A DNA stretch of 64,000 nucleotides from F23-D06 sp963643165 (GTDB taxonomy: Bacteria > Bacteroidota > Bacteroidia > Bacteroidales > WCHB1-69): contig CAVIJD010000008.1 of assembly GCA_963643165.1 (NCBI GenBank), positions 1 through 64,000 on the forward strand, in the 5' to 3' direction. How positions within the stretch are numbered: position 1 is the stretch's first letter; each line of letters opens with the position of its first letter. Of this stretch, positions 47,299 through 54,770 are shown piece after piece. A program made the position numbers and the translations under genes. The notes under the pieces are model-generated. The model was not told the origin of the DNA. It saw nothing but the letters and a program-made list of their open reading frames with translations, and did not search any database.

Positions 47299-47465
47299 TT
47301 CTCTTCACAGGAGAAATATTTATTGTCTTAAACACTATCTACCAATGTGTTATAAAAATTATAAATGTAAAAAAATGGCATATTTTATTTTTTATTATTA
47401 AACATAGTCCAATGTCATATTTTTAGTTATCTTTGCACCGTTGTATATTTCTCCTGTGAAGAGAA
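47299..47465. repeat. 21-bp inverted repeats flanking the RiPP promoter
   Basis: Bases 47299-47319 and 47445-47465 are perfect 21-bp inverted copies (core CTCTTCACAGGAGAAATAT), enclosing about 125 bp of very AT-rich DNA. The right copy is itself a dyad, ATATTTCTC-N7-GAGAAATAT (47445-47469). The pair could be the ends of a small non-autonomous element. It could equally be a pair of operators, because the -7 element lies between them. Confidence 0.7.
47428..47435 (+). promoter_or_regulatory. -7 element of the RiPP locus
   Basis: TATCTTTG matches TAnnTTTG. The predicted start of transcription, near 47442, falls at the edge of the right-hand dyad, so a bound protein or a 5' hairpin would sit on the first transcribed bases. 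Confidence 0.55.
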
Positions 47466-47546
47466 ATATGCGGACAGAAAAAGTTAATTTATAAGAATGC
47501 GATTAACTTTAAAACAATAAGAAAACAGAAAAAGCCGAATCGCTGG

Positions 47547-47583
47547 AAAGGAGGTAGGCATTAACCCATAAAACCATTAATGC
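47547..47583 (+). promoter_or_regulatory. Ribosome site with intervening hairpin before the precursor gene
   Basis: A perfect AAAGGAGGT (47547-47555) lies 29 nt before the precursor ATG, too far to act directly. A 7-bp stem (GCATTAA 47558-47564 / TTAATGC 47577-47583) fills the gap. If folded it brings the Shine-Dalgarno to a normal distance. This may tune translation. Confidence 0.4.
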
Positions 47584-47584
47584 T

Positions 47585-47704
47585 ATGAAGAATTATTCAA
47601 AAGCAAAAATGATTGCAAAGAACCTCGCTACTGGCTCTTACGCTGCAGGTTGCCCTGAAAAAGGTCGTGGACTTGATTGCCTCAATTGCGAGCGTACAAG
47701 GTAA
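47585..47704 (+). CDS. Probable RiPP precursor peptide (39 aa)
   Basis: 39 residues. A basic, hydrophilic leader (MKNYSKAKMIAKNLATGSYA) ends in AAG directly before a Cys-containing core with Cys23, Cys32 and Cys35 (CPEKGRGLDCLNCERTR). Size, composition and place, 83 bp upstream of a radical-SAM/SPASM maturase with a PqqD-like domain, mark it as the substrate peptide. I do not recognise a named class. It is not a CXXX-repeat peptide and lacks the GG-type leader end of other Bacteroidales precursors. Thioether or other Cys-linked crosslinks are the natural guess for a SPASM enzyme. Confidence 0.65.
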   Translation: MKNYSKAKMIAKNLATGSYAAGCPEKGRGLDCLNCERTR

Positions 47705-47720
47705 TCTTTGCAAGCAATTC

Positions 47721-47756
47721 GGAAGGAGTCTCCTTAAGAAATGGGAGATTCCTTCC
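47721..47756 (+). terminator. Hairpin between precursor and maturase genes (likely attenuator)
   Basis: GGAAGGAGTCTCC pairs with GGAGATTCCTTCC with one mismatch and a 10-nt loop, followed by TTTCCTTTT. Such leaky terminators commonly give excess precursor message over enzyme message in RiPP operons. Confidence 0.6.
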
Positions 47757-47787
47757 TTTCCTTTTAAAACTCAAAACAAAAAAATAT

Positions 47788-49251
47788 ATGTTGATAAGAC
47801 AAAGCAAGAACACATTCATAAGAGTGACAGAAAGGTATGGGTACATTACCAATCAGATGACCCGTCATGATAGGACATACGATGAAAATGGCGCTGATTG
47901 GTTGAAAGAGATTAGCCGAGAACCGCAAACTATAGATGATATAATTGGTCGCCTTCAAAAAAATTATTGCGATGTAGATGCAGAAACGCTCAAGGCAGAT
48001 TTTATGGAGTTTGCTGAGAGTTTGGCAAGAGATAAGTTCATTGTTATGGCTGAAACAGTTGAAGAACTTGATGCCAAGGACGATGATTTTACCTACGCTA
48101 TAGATAATCCTAAAACTCTGCGAGACGATTTTTATCAAGTAACGGAAGAGAAGGTGAGTGAGAACACCCAAGATTTCTTTTTGGAAGAAGTTCAAGGACG
48201 CCCATTGATTTCCAGTCTTCAATTCGAGTTGTCAAGCCGATGCAACGAACGGTGCATTCACTGCTATATTCCCAACGATAAGAAAAACCACGGCTTTGAT
48301 ATGCCTGCGGAAAAAGTCAAAAGCATACTCGACGAATTTGCGCAGATGGGAGGCATACATGTTACACTGTCGGGAGGAGAGGCATTTTTGCACAAGAATC
48401 TGATTGAGATAGTGAATTACTGCAGGGAAAAAGATCTCAAAATCAGTATCCTTTCAAATCTAATATCGCTAAAGGACGAACAAATCCCAGCTCTTAAAGC
48501 TGCCAATTTATCTTTGATTCAGGTCTCGCTTTACTCTATGGATCCAGAGATTCACGACTTTATCACCACGGTGAAAGGCTCGTGGCAAAAAACAAAAGAT
48601 GCGATTGAAAAACTTGTTGCCGCAGATATCCCTGTACAAATTAGTTGCCCTATAATGAAGGCCAACAAAAAAGGTTATGACAAGGTGTTAGACTATGCTA
48701 AATCATTGAAAATAAAGGCGCAGACCGACTATATAATGATGGCTCGTTCTGATCTTGACACAGAGAATCTTGCCAATCGTCTGTCGCTTGAGGAGACGGA
48801 AGAGTTGCTGCGCACATTGATAGAACACGACATCAATTACAAGGAGGAAACTTTACAGCAACTACCTATATCTGATCAAATCAAGTTTGATCTTGAACGT
48901 TTCAAAAAGCAACCTGTATGTGGTGTAGGATATGATAACTGTTGCATTACTACAAATGGCGATGTCTATCCGTGTGCAGGCTGGCAGGATTATGTGCTTG
49001 GCAATGTTTACAAGCAATCATTAAAGGAGATATGGGAAAACAGCGAACGAGTAAAAGAACTTCGTAAAATAACCCAGGCCTCATTCCCACAATGTCTTGA
49101 ATGTGAGGCAAGGGACTATTGCGCTCGTTGTCTTGTCCGTAATTATAACGAAAGCGGAGGCGATATGTTTGCTGTGAACCATCATTTTTGCGATGTGGCA
49201 TTTTTGAACAAAAAGATTGTTGAAGAATACAAAGAGAAAGGATTGTTATAA
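47788..49251 (+). CDS. Radical SAM/SPASM peptide maturase with PqqD-like N-terminal domain
   Basis: 487 residues from the ATG at 47788; a longer frame overlaps the precursor gene and the hairpin. Residues 1-95 look like a PqqD-type recognition element (FIRVTERYGYITNQM, ENGADWLKEISREPQTIDDI). The radical SAM cluster motif CNERCIHC gives Cys152, Cys156 and Cys159, followed by LSGGEAFLH. A C-terminal SPASM region has CGVGYDNCCITTNGDVYPCA and CLECEARDYCARC, enough Cys for two auxiliary 4Fe-4S clusters. It presumably modifies the 39-residue peptide. The stop codon overlaps the next start as TAATG. Confidence 0.88.
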   Translation: MLIRQSKNTFIRVTERYGYITNQMTRHDRTYDENGADWLKEISREPQTIDDIIGRLQKNYCDVDAETLKADFMEFAESLARDKFIVMAETVEELDAKDDDFTYAIDNPKTLRDDFYQVTEEKVSENTQDFFLEEVQGRPLISSLQFELSSRCNERCIHCYIPNDKKNHGFDMPAEKVKSILDEFAQMGGIHVTLSGGEAFLHKNLIEIVNYCREKDLKISILSNLISLKDEQIPALKAANLSLIQVSLYSMDPEIHDFITTVKGSWQKTKDAIEKLVAADIPVQISCPIMKANKKGYDKVLDYAKSLKIKAQTDYIMMARSDLDTENLANRLSLEETEELLRTLIEHDINYKEETLQQLPISDQIKFDLERFKKQPVCGVGYDNCCITTNGDVYPCAGWQDYVLGNVYKQSLKEIWENSERVKELRKITQASFPQCLECEARDYCARCLVRNYNESGGDMFAVNHHFCDVAFLNKKIVEEYKEKGLL

Positions 49252-49544
49252 TGGGTGCTGATGACATAAAGGACTTATTGGAACTGATTATCTGTGTGTT
49301 GGGCGTAGTTATACCACTGTTTTTTTTGATTAAAGAACGCTACGATAAGAAAAGACGCAAATTAGCTCAGCAGGTAATAGCGTATCATTGCTTGCAAGAG
49401 GAGGCCGTAGAATGGATAAAGGCACTTGCACCCACAGAAAAAAAAGTAAAAGAACAACTGCGTGAACGCGCCTCTAAGCATAAAGATAATGTAGCGCAAA
49501 TATATCCTAAAATGGCAACAAAAGAGGCTTCAAAATATCTGTAA
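49251..49544 (+). CDS. Small membrane protein of the RiPP locus
   Basis: 97 residues. One N-terminal membrane helix (LLELIICVLGVVIPLFFLI) is followed by a highly basic, helical cytosolic part (KERYDKKRRKLAQQVIAYHC). No family is recognised. It is coupled to both neighbours by TAATG overlaps (49249-49253 and 49542-49546). It may tether the maturase or its product to the membrane or help in export; no dedicated transporter is present in the window. Confidence 0.65.
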   Translation: MGADDIKDLLELIICVLGVVIPLFFLIKERYDKKRRKLAQQVIAYHCLQEEAVEWIKALAPTEKKVKEQLRERASKHKDNVAQIYPKMATKEASKYL

Positions 49545-50317
49545 TGCTAATTGATTCGCATATTCATGTGGGGCAGTTCAGAGAACAATATTTTGCTCCG
49601 TCAACTATTCATCGGTTGGTAGAGCAATTAGGGATAGATTATTATGCAGTCTCTTCAACCACCATGTGCGAAGAAGACTATCCGAAAGTTATAGAAGAAA
49701 TCCAACAACTTGTTGAAATAGATGGGGAAAAAGTGCTCCCAGTAATGTGGATTACACCGGCAGGATTGGAAGGAAACATCGCTTGGTTTTTGGAATCGAG
49801 TATCAAATGGAGGTGTTTGAAAGTTCATCCGCTCCTTCATCCTAATGATTGGTGTCCGGAAGGGGGACAATTTCGAGATGTTGTGGATATAGCAAGAGCG
49901 TTACATCTGCCATTGCTTATACATACTGGAAATGATGTAATTTGTCATTGTGGCAAGTATGAACCGTTAGTCGCGAACAATCCAGATGTGGTTTTCATAC
50001 TTGCTCATGGCAGACCATTGACGCAGATTGTTCCTTTGCTTCGCAATTATTCTAATGCGTATGCAGATTCGGCTTTCATGCAAGTGGCAGATATGTCACA
50101 ATTGATGCAATATGGACTATCTCACAAATTGTTATGGGGAACAGACATGTGCATTCCGAAGTATTATTATCCCCAAAAGGATATGCAAGTATACTATCAA
50201 AGGAAATTGGACGCTTTTAAAAAAGTTAGTTCAACGGAACAATATGAACAAGTAACATTCCATAATGCAATGAAATTGTGGAGTCTTGAATGTATCTTAA
50301 AAGGCTTAACGAAATAA
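49544..50317 (+). CDS. Amidohydrolase-like metal-dependent hydrolase
   Basis: 257 residues. The TIM-barrel metal motif DSHIHVG (His5 and His7) opens the protein. LLIHTGND, FILAHGRP and LLWGTDMCIP supply the later His and Asp ligands of the amidohydrolase (TatD/amidohydro-2-like) superfamily. There is no signal peptide. In the RiPP operon it may trim the leader or hydrolyse an amide of the product; this is inferred from place only. Its last 28 bases overlap the next reading frame. Confidence 0.75.
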   Translation: MLIDSHIHVGQFREQYFAPSTIHRLVEQLGIDYYAVSSTTMCEEDYPKVIEEIQQLVEIDGEKVLPVMWITPAGLEGNIAWFLESSIKWRCLKVHPLLHPNDWCPEGGQFRDVVDIARALHLPLLIHTGNDVICHCGKYEPLVANNPDVVFILAHGRPLTQIVPLLRNYSNAYADSAFMQVADMSQLMQYGLSHKLLWGTDMCIPKYYYPQKDMQVYYQRKLDAFKKVSSTEQYEQVTFHNAMKLWSLECILKGLTK

Positions 50318-50490
50318 GTAATGTGTCTTGTGATGATATGATTGTAGAAATGGCACATATCAATAATAAAGACAAAGACACAAGTCCTTCCAATCCAAGT
50401 GTTTATAATGTTGATGTCAGGAATGATGAGGGAGATACTCGACCTCCTCATATACATGTTGCCCATAAAACCGAACAATGGGGGTCTTGG
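50290..50490 (+). pseudogene. Probable 3'-truncated gene at the end of the RiPP locus
   Basis: A frame starting inside the amidohydrolase gene reads MYLKRLNEISNVSCDDM..., NNKDKDTSPSNPSVYNVDVR and NDEGDTRPPHIHVAHKTEQW. This has the regular composition of a real small protein with a PPHIHV motif like that of DUF4160-type proteins, though I am unsure of the family. After about 50490 the frame runs into an intergenic module-A repeat and stops at 50595. The gene therefore appears to have lost its 3' end at a repeat boundary. Confidence 0.45.
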
Positions 50491-50645
50491 TCTTCGTTAA
50501 ACGACCTTGCGTGTCTTCCACCGGTCAGCCCCGAGTCAAACAGATCCTCGAAGAGGGCCAACATCGTGGAAAGAGAGAAAGAACAACACGCGTAACGCCT
50601 CTACATTCTAAATTCACTTTTGTGCGGTAGCCTTGGCTTTCACGG
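50318..50645. repeat. Repeat modules after the RiPP locus
   Basis: After the truncated frame, 50531-50565 is a diverged module A; 50545-50565 is identical to part of 47018-47042. A module-C word lies at 50599-50615, and module D (GTGCGGTAGCCTTGGC) follows at 50622-50645, ending inside the dehydrogenase stop codon. Confidence 0.6.
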
Positions 50646-51572
50646 CTAAGCTTCGCGGAGGATGTTCTGCACGACAATATCGATACGTTCATCGAAAGCC
50701 TCGCGCGTGGCATAGCCCACATGGGGCACCACGATGCAGTTGGGGGCTTTCAGCAACGGGTGTTCGGCAGGCAGCGGCGGTTCTTTCTCAAAGACATCGA
50801 TGCCGGCACCGGCAAGGCGGCCGGCCTCCAACGCTTCAGCCAGGGCATCCATATCCACCACATTGCCACGGGCCGTATTGACCAATATGGCCGACGGTTT
50901 GCACAAGCCCAGCAGGTCTTTGCTAATCAGATGATGGGTTTCGGACGTCAAAGGGACATGCAGCGAGATGATGTCGCTGTCACGCATCAGTTCCTCAAGG
51001 GGCACATACGTCACCCCCAAAGCCTTGGCCTCCGCCTTCTCGGTACGGCTCCAGGCCACCACACGGCAACCGAAATGGAGCAGCAGTTCGGCGGTGCGAA
51101 GCCCAATTGCGCCCGTGCCCACAATGCCTACCTGCTTGCCACGAAGTTCGCGCCCCAGAAAGTTGTTGCGGGTGCCGCCGCCACGGAGCGAAGCGTCTAA
51201 CACCGTAATGCGGCGGTAAAGGTCAAGCATCAGGCCTATAGCCAGTTCCGCCACACCCTCGGTGGCATAGCCGGCTGCATTCACCACCTGAATGCCATGC
51301 GCCTTGCAATAGTCCAAATCGATGTGGTCGAGACCCGTAAAGGCCACGTCCAGCATTTTGAGATGCGGACACTGCGACAAAACGGCAGCACTGACTTTAA
51401 TATTGGAGACTATCACAATTTCAGCCTCCTTCATCCTTTCAACAAGGGTGCTTTCGTCCTCTTTTCTGTCACGGTAACAGCAAAAATCGTGACCATATTT
51501 GGCAAACTCAGCCTTTAATGCTTCGGCTTTTTCTTCACTGATGCCTATCGGCTCAACAGAAACTATCTTCAT
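50646..51572 (-). CDS. D-isomer-specific 2-hydroxyacid dehydrogenase
   Basis: 308 residues. NAD-binding GTGAIGLRTAELLL (GxGxxG) is followed by the catalytic set: Arg in VNTARGNVVDM, Glu in FEKEPPLPAEHP and His in VVPHVGYATRE. It reduces a 2-keto acid or oxidises a D-2-hydroxy acid with NAD(P)(H); the substrate (glycerate, lactate, phosphoglycerate) is not evident. It is the last gene of the minus-strand operon, 38 bp after the Omp28 gene. Confidence 0.88.
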   Translation of the reverse strand: MKIVSVEPIGISEEKAEALKAEFAKYGHDFCCYRDRKEDESTLVERMKEAEIVIVSNIKVSAAVLSQCPHLKMLDVAFTGLDHIDLDYCKAHGIQVVNAAGYATEGVAELAIGLMLDLYRRITVLDASLRGGGTRNNFLGRELRGKQVGIVGTGAIGLRTAELLLHFGCRVVAWSRTEKAEAKALGVTYVPLEELMRDSDIISLHVPLTSETHHLISKDLLGLCKPSAILVNTARGNVVDMDALAEALEAGRLAGAGIDVFEKEPPLPAEHPLLKAPNCIVVPHVGYATREAFDERIDIVVQNILREA

Positions 51573-51610
51573 ATACTGACTATATTATAATATTGTATAA
51601 TGCCCTGGGC

Positions 51611-52480
51611 TTATCTCACTTTCACCTTTTCCACCTGAAGAACCTTGCGGTTCTGTTTGTCATAAAGGATGGCCACCACATAGCAGTTGTCCACATTCCA
51701 GTCTTTGCCCTCAAAGCTGACTTTTGCGGCTTTGTAATAGGCGTGCCCTTTTTGCAGAACGCCATCATCTGTAAGCAGGTCGCCCCACGTGCCGTTGATG
51801 CCCGTGCGCAGCACATGGTTGTGAACATAGTCCTGCACCGTGTCGGAGTCATAGAGTTGGGGTTGAACGATATTGTCTTCAATCAGCAGCAGAGAGAGTT
51901 GCACGGGGTCGGGATAATCGGCCAGCATCGTCACCTTGGCAGTAGTCTTGAGTTCGTCCGAAAACTGGTTCACCAGTTGAACGGCGGCATAGACCGTGCG
52001 GTCGGTCTCTTTGACCAATTTTTCCCATTCCATAATGGCTGCGCCGCCGTTGTCGTCATTGCGGTCGATGACGGCAGAGGGGATGCTTTGTATATTGTAA
52101 GTTGTGCCCAAAGCATTGCCGATTTCCGTGCGGAAGTCGTACGGGAAGCCATTGTTGGGTTTAGGGTTAGCCAAGGTGGTGTAATGGACGCCCACTGCCA
52201 CCAGCGTATCGCCAAAGATGCCGTGGAGCCGTTCCAGTTCCTGGTGGCCACGGGGGCAGTTGGTACAGCGGTGTCCTGTATATTCCTCAATCAAGACCTT
52301 GCGGTAAACCGTTGCGGGGTCAACCGGGAGGAGGTCAAAAAGCGTGGTGTCATACGCTGTATGTTGCGGCACGGTGAGGTATGGGCCCTCAATGCGGTCG
52401 CAGGATGTGCCCATGACAGCGGCAAAGAGTGCCAGCACCATTATTTTATTCACTTTATTCATAAATACTTGTTTATTCAT
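51611..52480 (-). CDS. Omp28-family outer-membrane lipoprotein
   Basis: 289 residues. A lipobox-type signal (LALFAAVMGTSC) is followed near residue 65 by IEEYTGHRCTNCPRGHQELE, a CxxC in a thioredoxin-like context that typifies Omp28-related proteins. It ends in a C-terminal beta-domain (GKDWNVDNCYVVAILYDKQN, VLQVEKVKVR). It starts 6 bp after the DUF6029 gene, a frequent pairing in Bacteroidota. The sequence suggests a surface or periplasmic thiol protein. Confidence 0.85.
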   Translation of the reverse strand: MNKQVFMNKVNKIMVLALFAAVMGTSCDRIEGPYLTVPQHTAYDTTLFDLLPVDPATVYRKVLIEEYTGHRCTNCPRGHQELERLHGIFGDTLVAVGVHYTTLANPKPNNGFPYDFRTEIGNALGTTYNIQSIPSAVIDRNDDNGGAAIMEWEKLVKETDRTVYAAVQLVNQFSDELKTTAKVTMLADYPDPVQLSLLLIEDNIVQPQLYDSDTVQDYVHNHVLRTGINGTWGDLLTDDGVLQKGHAYYKAAKVSFEGKDWNVDNCYVVAILYDKQNRKVLQVEKVKVR

Positions 52481-52486
52481 TAGACA

Positions 52487-54226
52487 TTAAAACGATGTGG
52501 TGACAGAAAGGCCCAAGCCGTAGGAGGCGGGCACGGTACGGCACACGCCGCCGATGCAAAGGATGCCCTCCTGGGTTTTGCCGAAGTTAAGCGAGATGCG
52601 CGTAGTGTTCCAAACGAAAGTGCCGGCGATGTTGTAATAATGGATCCTTTGTTCTTTCACCTTGTTGCCGTAGTTCCACTGGTCGCCTACAGACACGAAC
52701 CATTTGGGACTGATAGAGTATTCAAGCATGCCGTAGATCCAACTGCCCTTGTCGTCCTTGGTATAGAGGTGTTGGGCTTCGAGGCGGAGTGCGTGTACGG
52801 GGGTCACCTTCCACTGCAGGTCGGCGGCCACCAGATGCCCGCGCATAATGCCCTCGTGTCCTTGCAATATTTCCATATTGTAAGTAATATAATTGTAAGC
52901 GAGAATGAGTTTCCACTGCTTGGTGAGGCGGCGGCTGATTTCAAAGCCGACGTCCTGATAGAGCAAATCGGGACCGAACTTGAAGAAACTGGAGGTATAG
53001 CCGTCGGTGCCGCCGGTATTGCCGTTGAGGACTGCCTCGTCGGTAAGTTGCTTGTCGATATTATGGAAGCGAGAGTAATTGAAAGTCAAGTCGGTGCCGT
53101 ACTTGCCACCAATTTTGGTTTTCTTGGGTATTCTGTAGTTCACCTGCAGTTGTGCGCCGATCTGGCTGTTAGGTTGCGAGGCGAAGCTGTAATTGCCGAT
53201 CAGCTGGTAGGAGTATTGCCGGTTGATGGCGGGGATGTTGTTGATCATAAGGGTTGACGTGGTCGGGCTGGTCATACGTTGGGAGCGGAAATCCATATTG
53301 TCGGCGCGGATGAACGAGGCTGCAATGCCGAGTCCTTTCATCGCGTAGGTTGCCGACAGGAAAAGGGCGTTGCCTTTCCGATAGACGAATCCGTTAGAGT
53401 AATTGGGGTCTTGGCTCTTGGCCGCGTATTCGCCATCGAGTCTGAAGCCCTTGTATCCGAAGCTCAGTCGTGTAGCCCAGGTGGCCACATTTTTCGGAAT
53501 CTTGTCCATAGTAATCTGGGCGGAAGAAGCGCTGTCCGTGCCGGGATAGACGGAAACGTAGATCGGGTCATCTACCTGTTCGTACTTGCTCACGAAAGAG
53601 GCGCCGGCATTGAGCATAAAGCCCTTTTCAGACAGTTTAGGGAAAAGTTCGCCGAACATCAGCTCGCCGTCGAGACCGCGCACCTGGTCGTTGCGGCCGC
53701 TATATGATTGAAAGTTGAGACGTTGCAAGCCATACACGCCTTTAAGGACAATACCCTTGTAGGGAGTAACCTTCACGCGGCCGCCCAGCAGACTGTTGTC
53801 GATGCCCAACTGCCGGTCTTCGTAGGCTCTGAGGGCCAGACCGTTGCCGAACTGCTCATAAAAGGTACCGGCGGTCACTTGGATGAAATCATTGCGGTAG
53901 TCTGCGAAGAAGTACTTGATGCCCTGCCCTTGGTAGCCGATCTTCTCAAAGTCGAGGAGCGGGAACTGGTAGAACTCGTAGCGCATGCCGGCAGAGAAGC
54001 CGCCGTTGAAATAGAGCAGGTTGAGGAAGGCGTTGGCGCGGACTTTGGAGTCCACCTTCTCGGCACCGATGAGGGAGTCGGGGATATAATACATGCCGTT
54101 GAAACCGAAGTCGCCGCTGATGCGACCGCTGCCGATCTGATGCTGAGCAAACGTAGAGCCGGCAAGAACTGTCAGGAGCAGGGCTGCCGACAGTTTAAGG
54201 AGTAGATGTCTTTTCATATATTGCAA
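52487..54226 (-). CDS. DUF6029-type outer-membrane beta-barrel
   Basis: 579 residues, with the real start perhaps at residue 4 (MKRHLLLKLSAALLLT). The signal peptide ends in GSTFAQ. The body is a long series of beta strands with Tyr/Gly alternation (ISGDFGFNGMYYIPDS, FFADYRNDFIQVTAGTFYEQ, MLEYSISPKWFVSVGD), ending YGLGLSVTTSF with a terminal Phe typical of Bam substrates. It is probably the membrane partner of the Omp28 protein and follows the TlpA-like gene by 13 bp. Confidence 0.82.
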   Translation of the reverse strand: MQYMKRHLLLKLSAALLLTVLAGSTFAQHQIGSGRISGDFGFNGMYYIPDSLIGAEKVDSKVRANAFLNLLYFNGGFSAGMRYEFYQFPLLDFEKIGYQGQGIKYFFADYRNDFIQVTAGTFYEQFGNGLALRAYEDRQLGIDNSLLGGRVKVTPYKGIVLKGVYGLQRLNFQSYSGRNDQVRGLDGELMFGELFPKLSEKGFMLNAGASFVSKYEQVDDPIYVSVYPGTDSASSAQITMDKIPKNVATWATRLSFGYKGFRLDGEYAAKSQDPNYSNGFVYRKGNALFLSATYAMKGLGIAASFIRADNMDFRSQRMTSPTTSTLMINNIPAINRQYSYQLIGNYSFASQPNSQIGAQLQVNYRIPKKTKIGGKYGTDLTFNYSRFHNIDKQLTDEAVLNGNTGGTDGYTSSFFKFGPDLLYQDVGFEISRRLTKQWKLILAYNYITYNMEILQGHEGIMRGHLVAADLQWKVTPVHALRLEAQHLYTKDDKGSWIYGMLEYSISPKWFVSVGDQWNYGNKVKEQRIHYYNIAGTFVWNTTRISLNFGKTQEGILCIGGVCRTVPASYGLGLSVTTSF

Positions 54227-54239
54227 TTATACGAACCTA

Positions 54240-54770
54240 TTATTCTGCTGTCTTTTGCTCTTCGGCCAGTTTTTTCACAATCTCATAGACCTCTTTCTCG
54301 CTGCCCGGAGCGTACGAGGTGTGCTGCCAGACGATTTCGCCTTTGCCATTGAGGATGCACATATAAGGCACGTCGTTGACATTCATCGCTCTTTTGAAGT
54401 CGGAGTTGACATCGAGGAGCACGGTATATTCCCAACCTTTGCCGTTCACGAAAGGAGCGACGCGTGCCGAAGTCTTGGCGTCGTCAATAGAGACGGCATA
54501 CAGTTTAACGCCGGTTTCTTCCACCCAGTCCTCGTACTCGTCGGCGATGGCGAGGAGTTCAGCGATGCAGGGTTTGCACCATGTAGCCCAGAGGCTGACG
54601 ATTACGGGTTTGCCGTCATTGCTGATGTCTGCGGTGTTGAACACCTTGCCGTCGATAGTCTGGATATTCACGGATGGCAGTCCGGCGGCGGGTTTTTGCG
54701 GGTTCTGGTTCTGTGCGCCCAAAGAAAGGCACAGCGTAATTGCTGCTGCAATCAAAAAGATCTTTTTCAT
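54240..54770 (-). CDS. TlpA-family thiol-disulfide oxidoreductase
   Basis: 176 residues with a signal peptide (MKKIFLIAAAITLCLSLGA). The thioredoxin-fold active site is SLWATWCKPCIAELLAI (CxxC near residues 62-65), with PYMCILNGKGEIVW holding the cis-Pro strand. It acts in the periplasm, presumably on the Cys pairs of the neighbouring Omp28 protein. Its start overlaps the preceding gene by 4 bp. Confidence 0.9.
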   Translation of the reverse strand: MKKIFLIAAAITLCLSLGAQNQNPQKPAAGLPSVNIQTIDGKVFNTADISNDGKPVIVSLWATWCKPCIAELLAIADEYEDWVEETGVKLYAVSIDDAKTSARVAPFVNGKGWEYTVLLDVNSDFKRAMNVNDVPYMCILNGKGEIVWQHTSYAPGSEKEVYEIVKKLAEEQKTAE

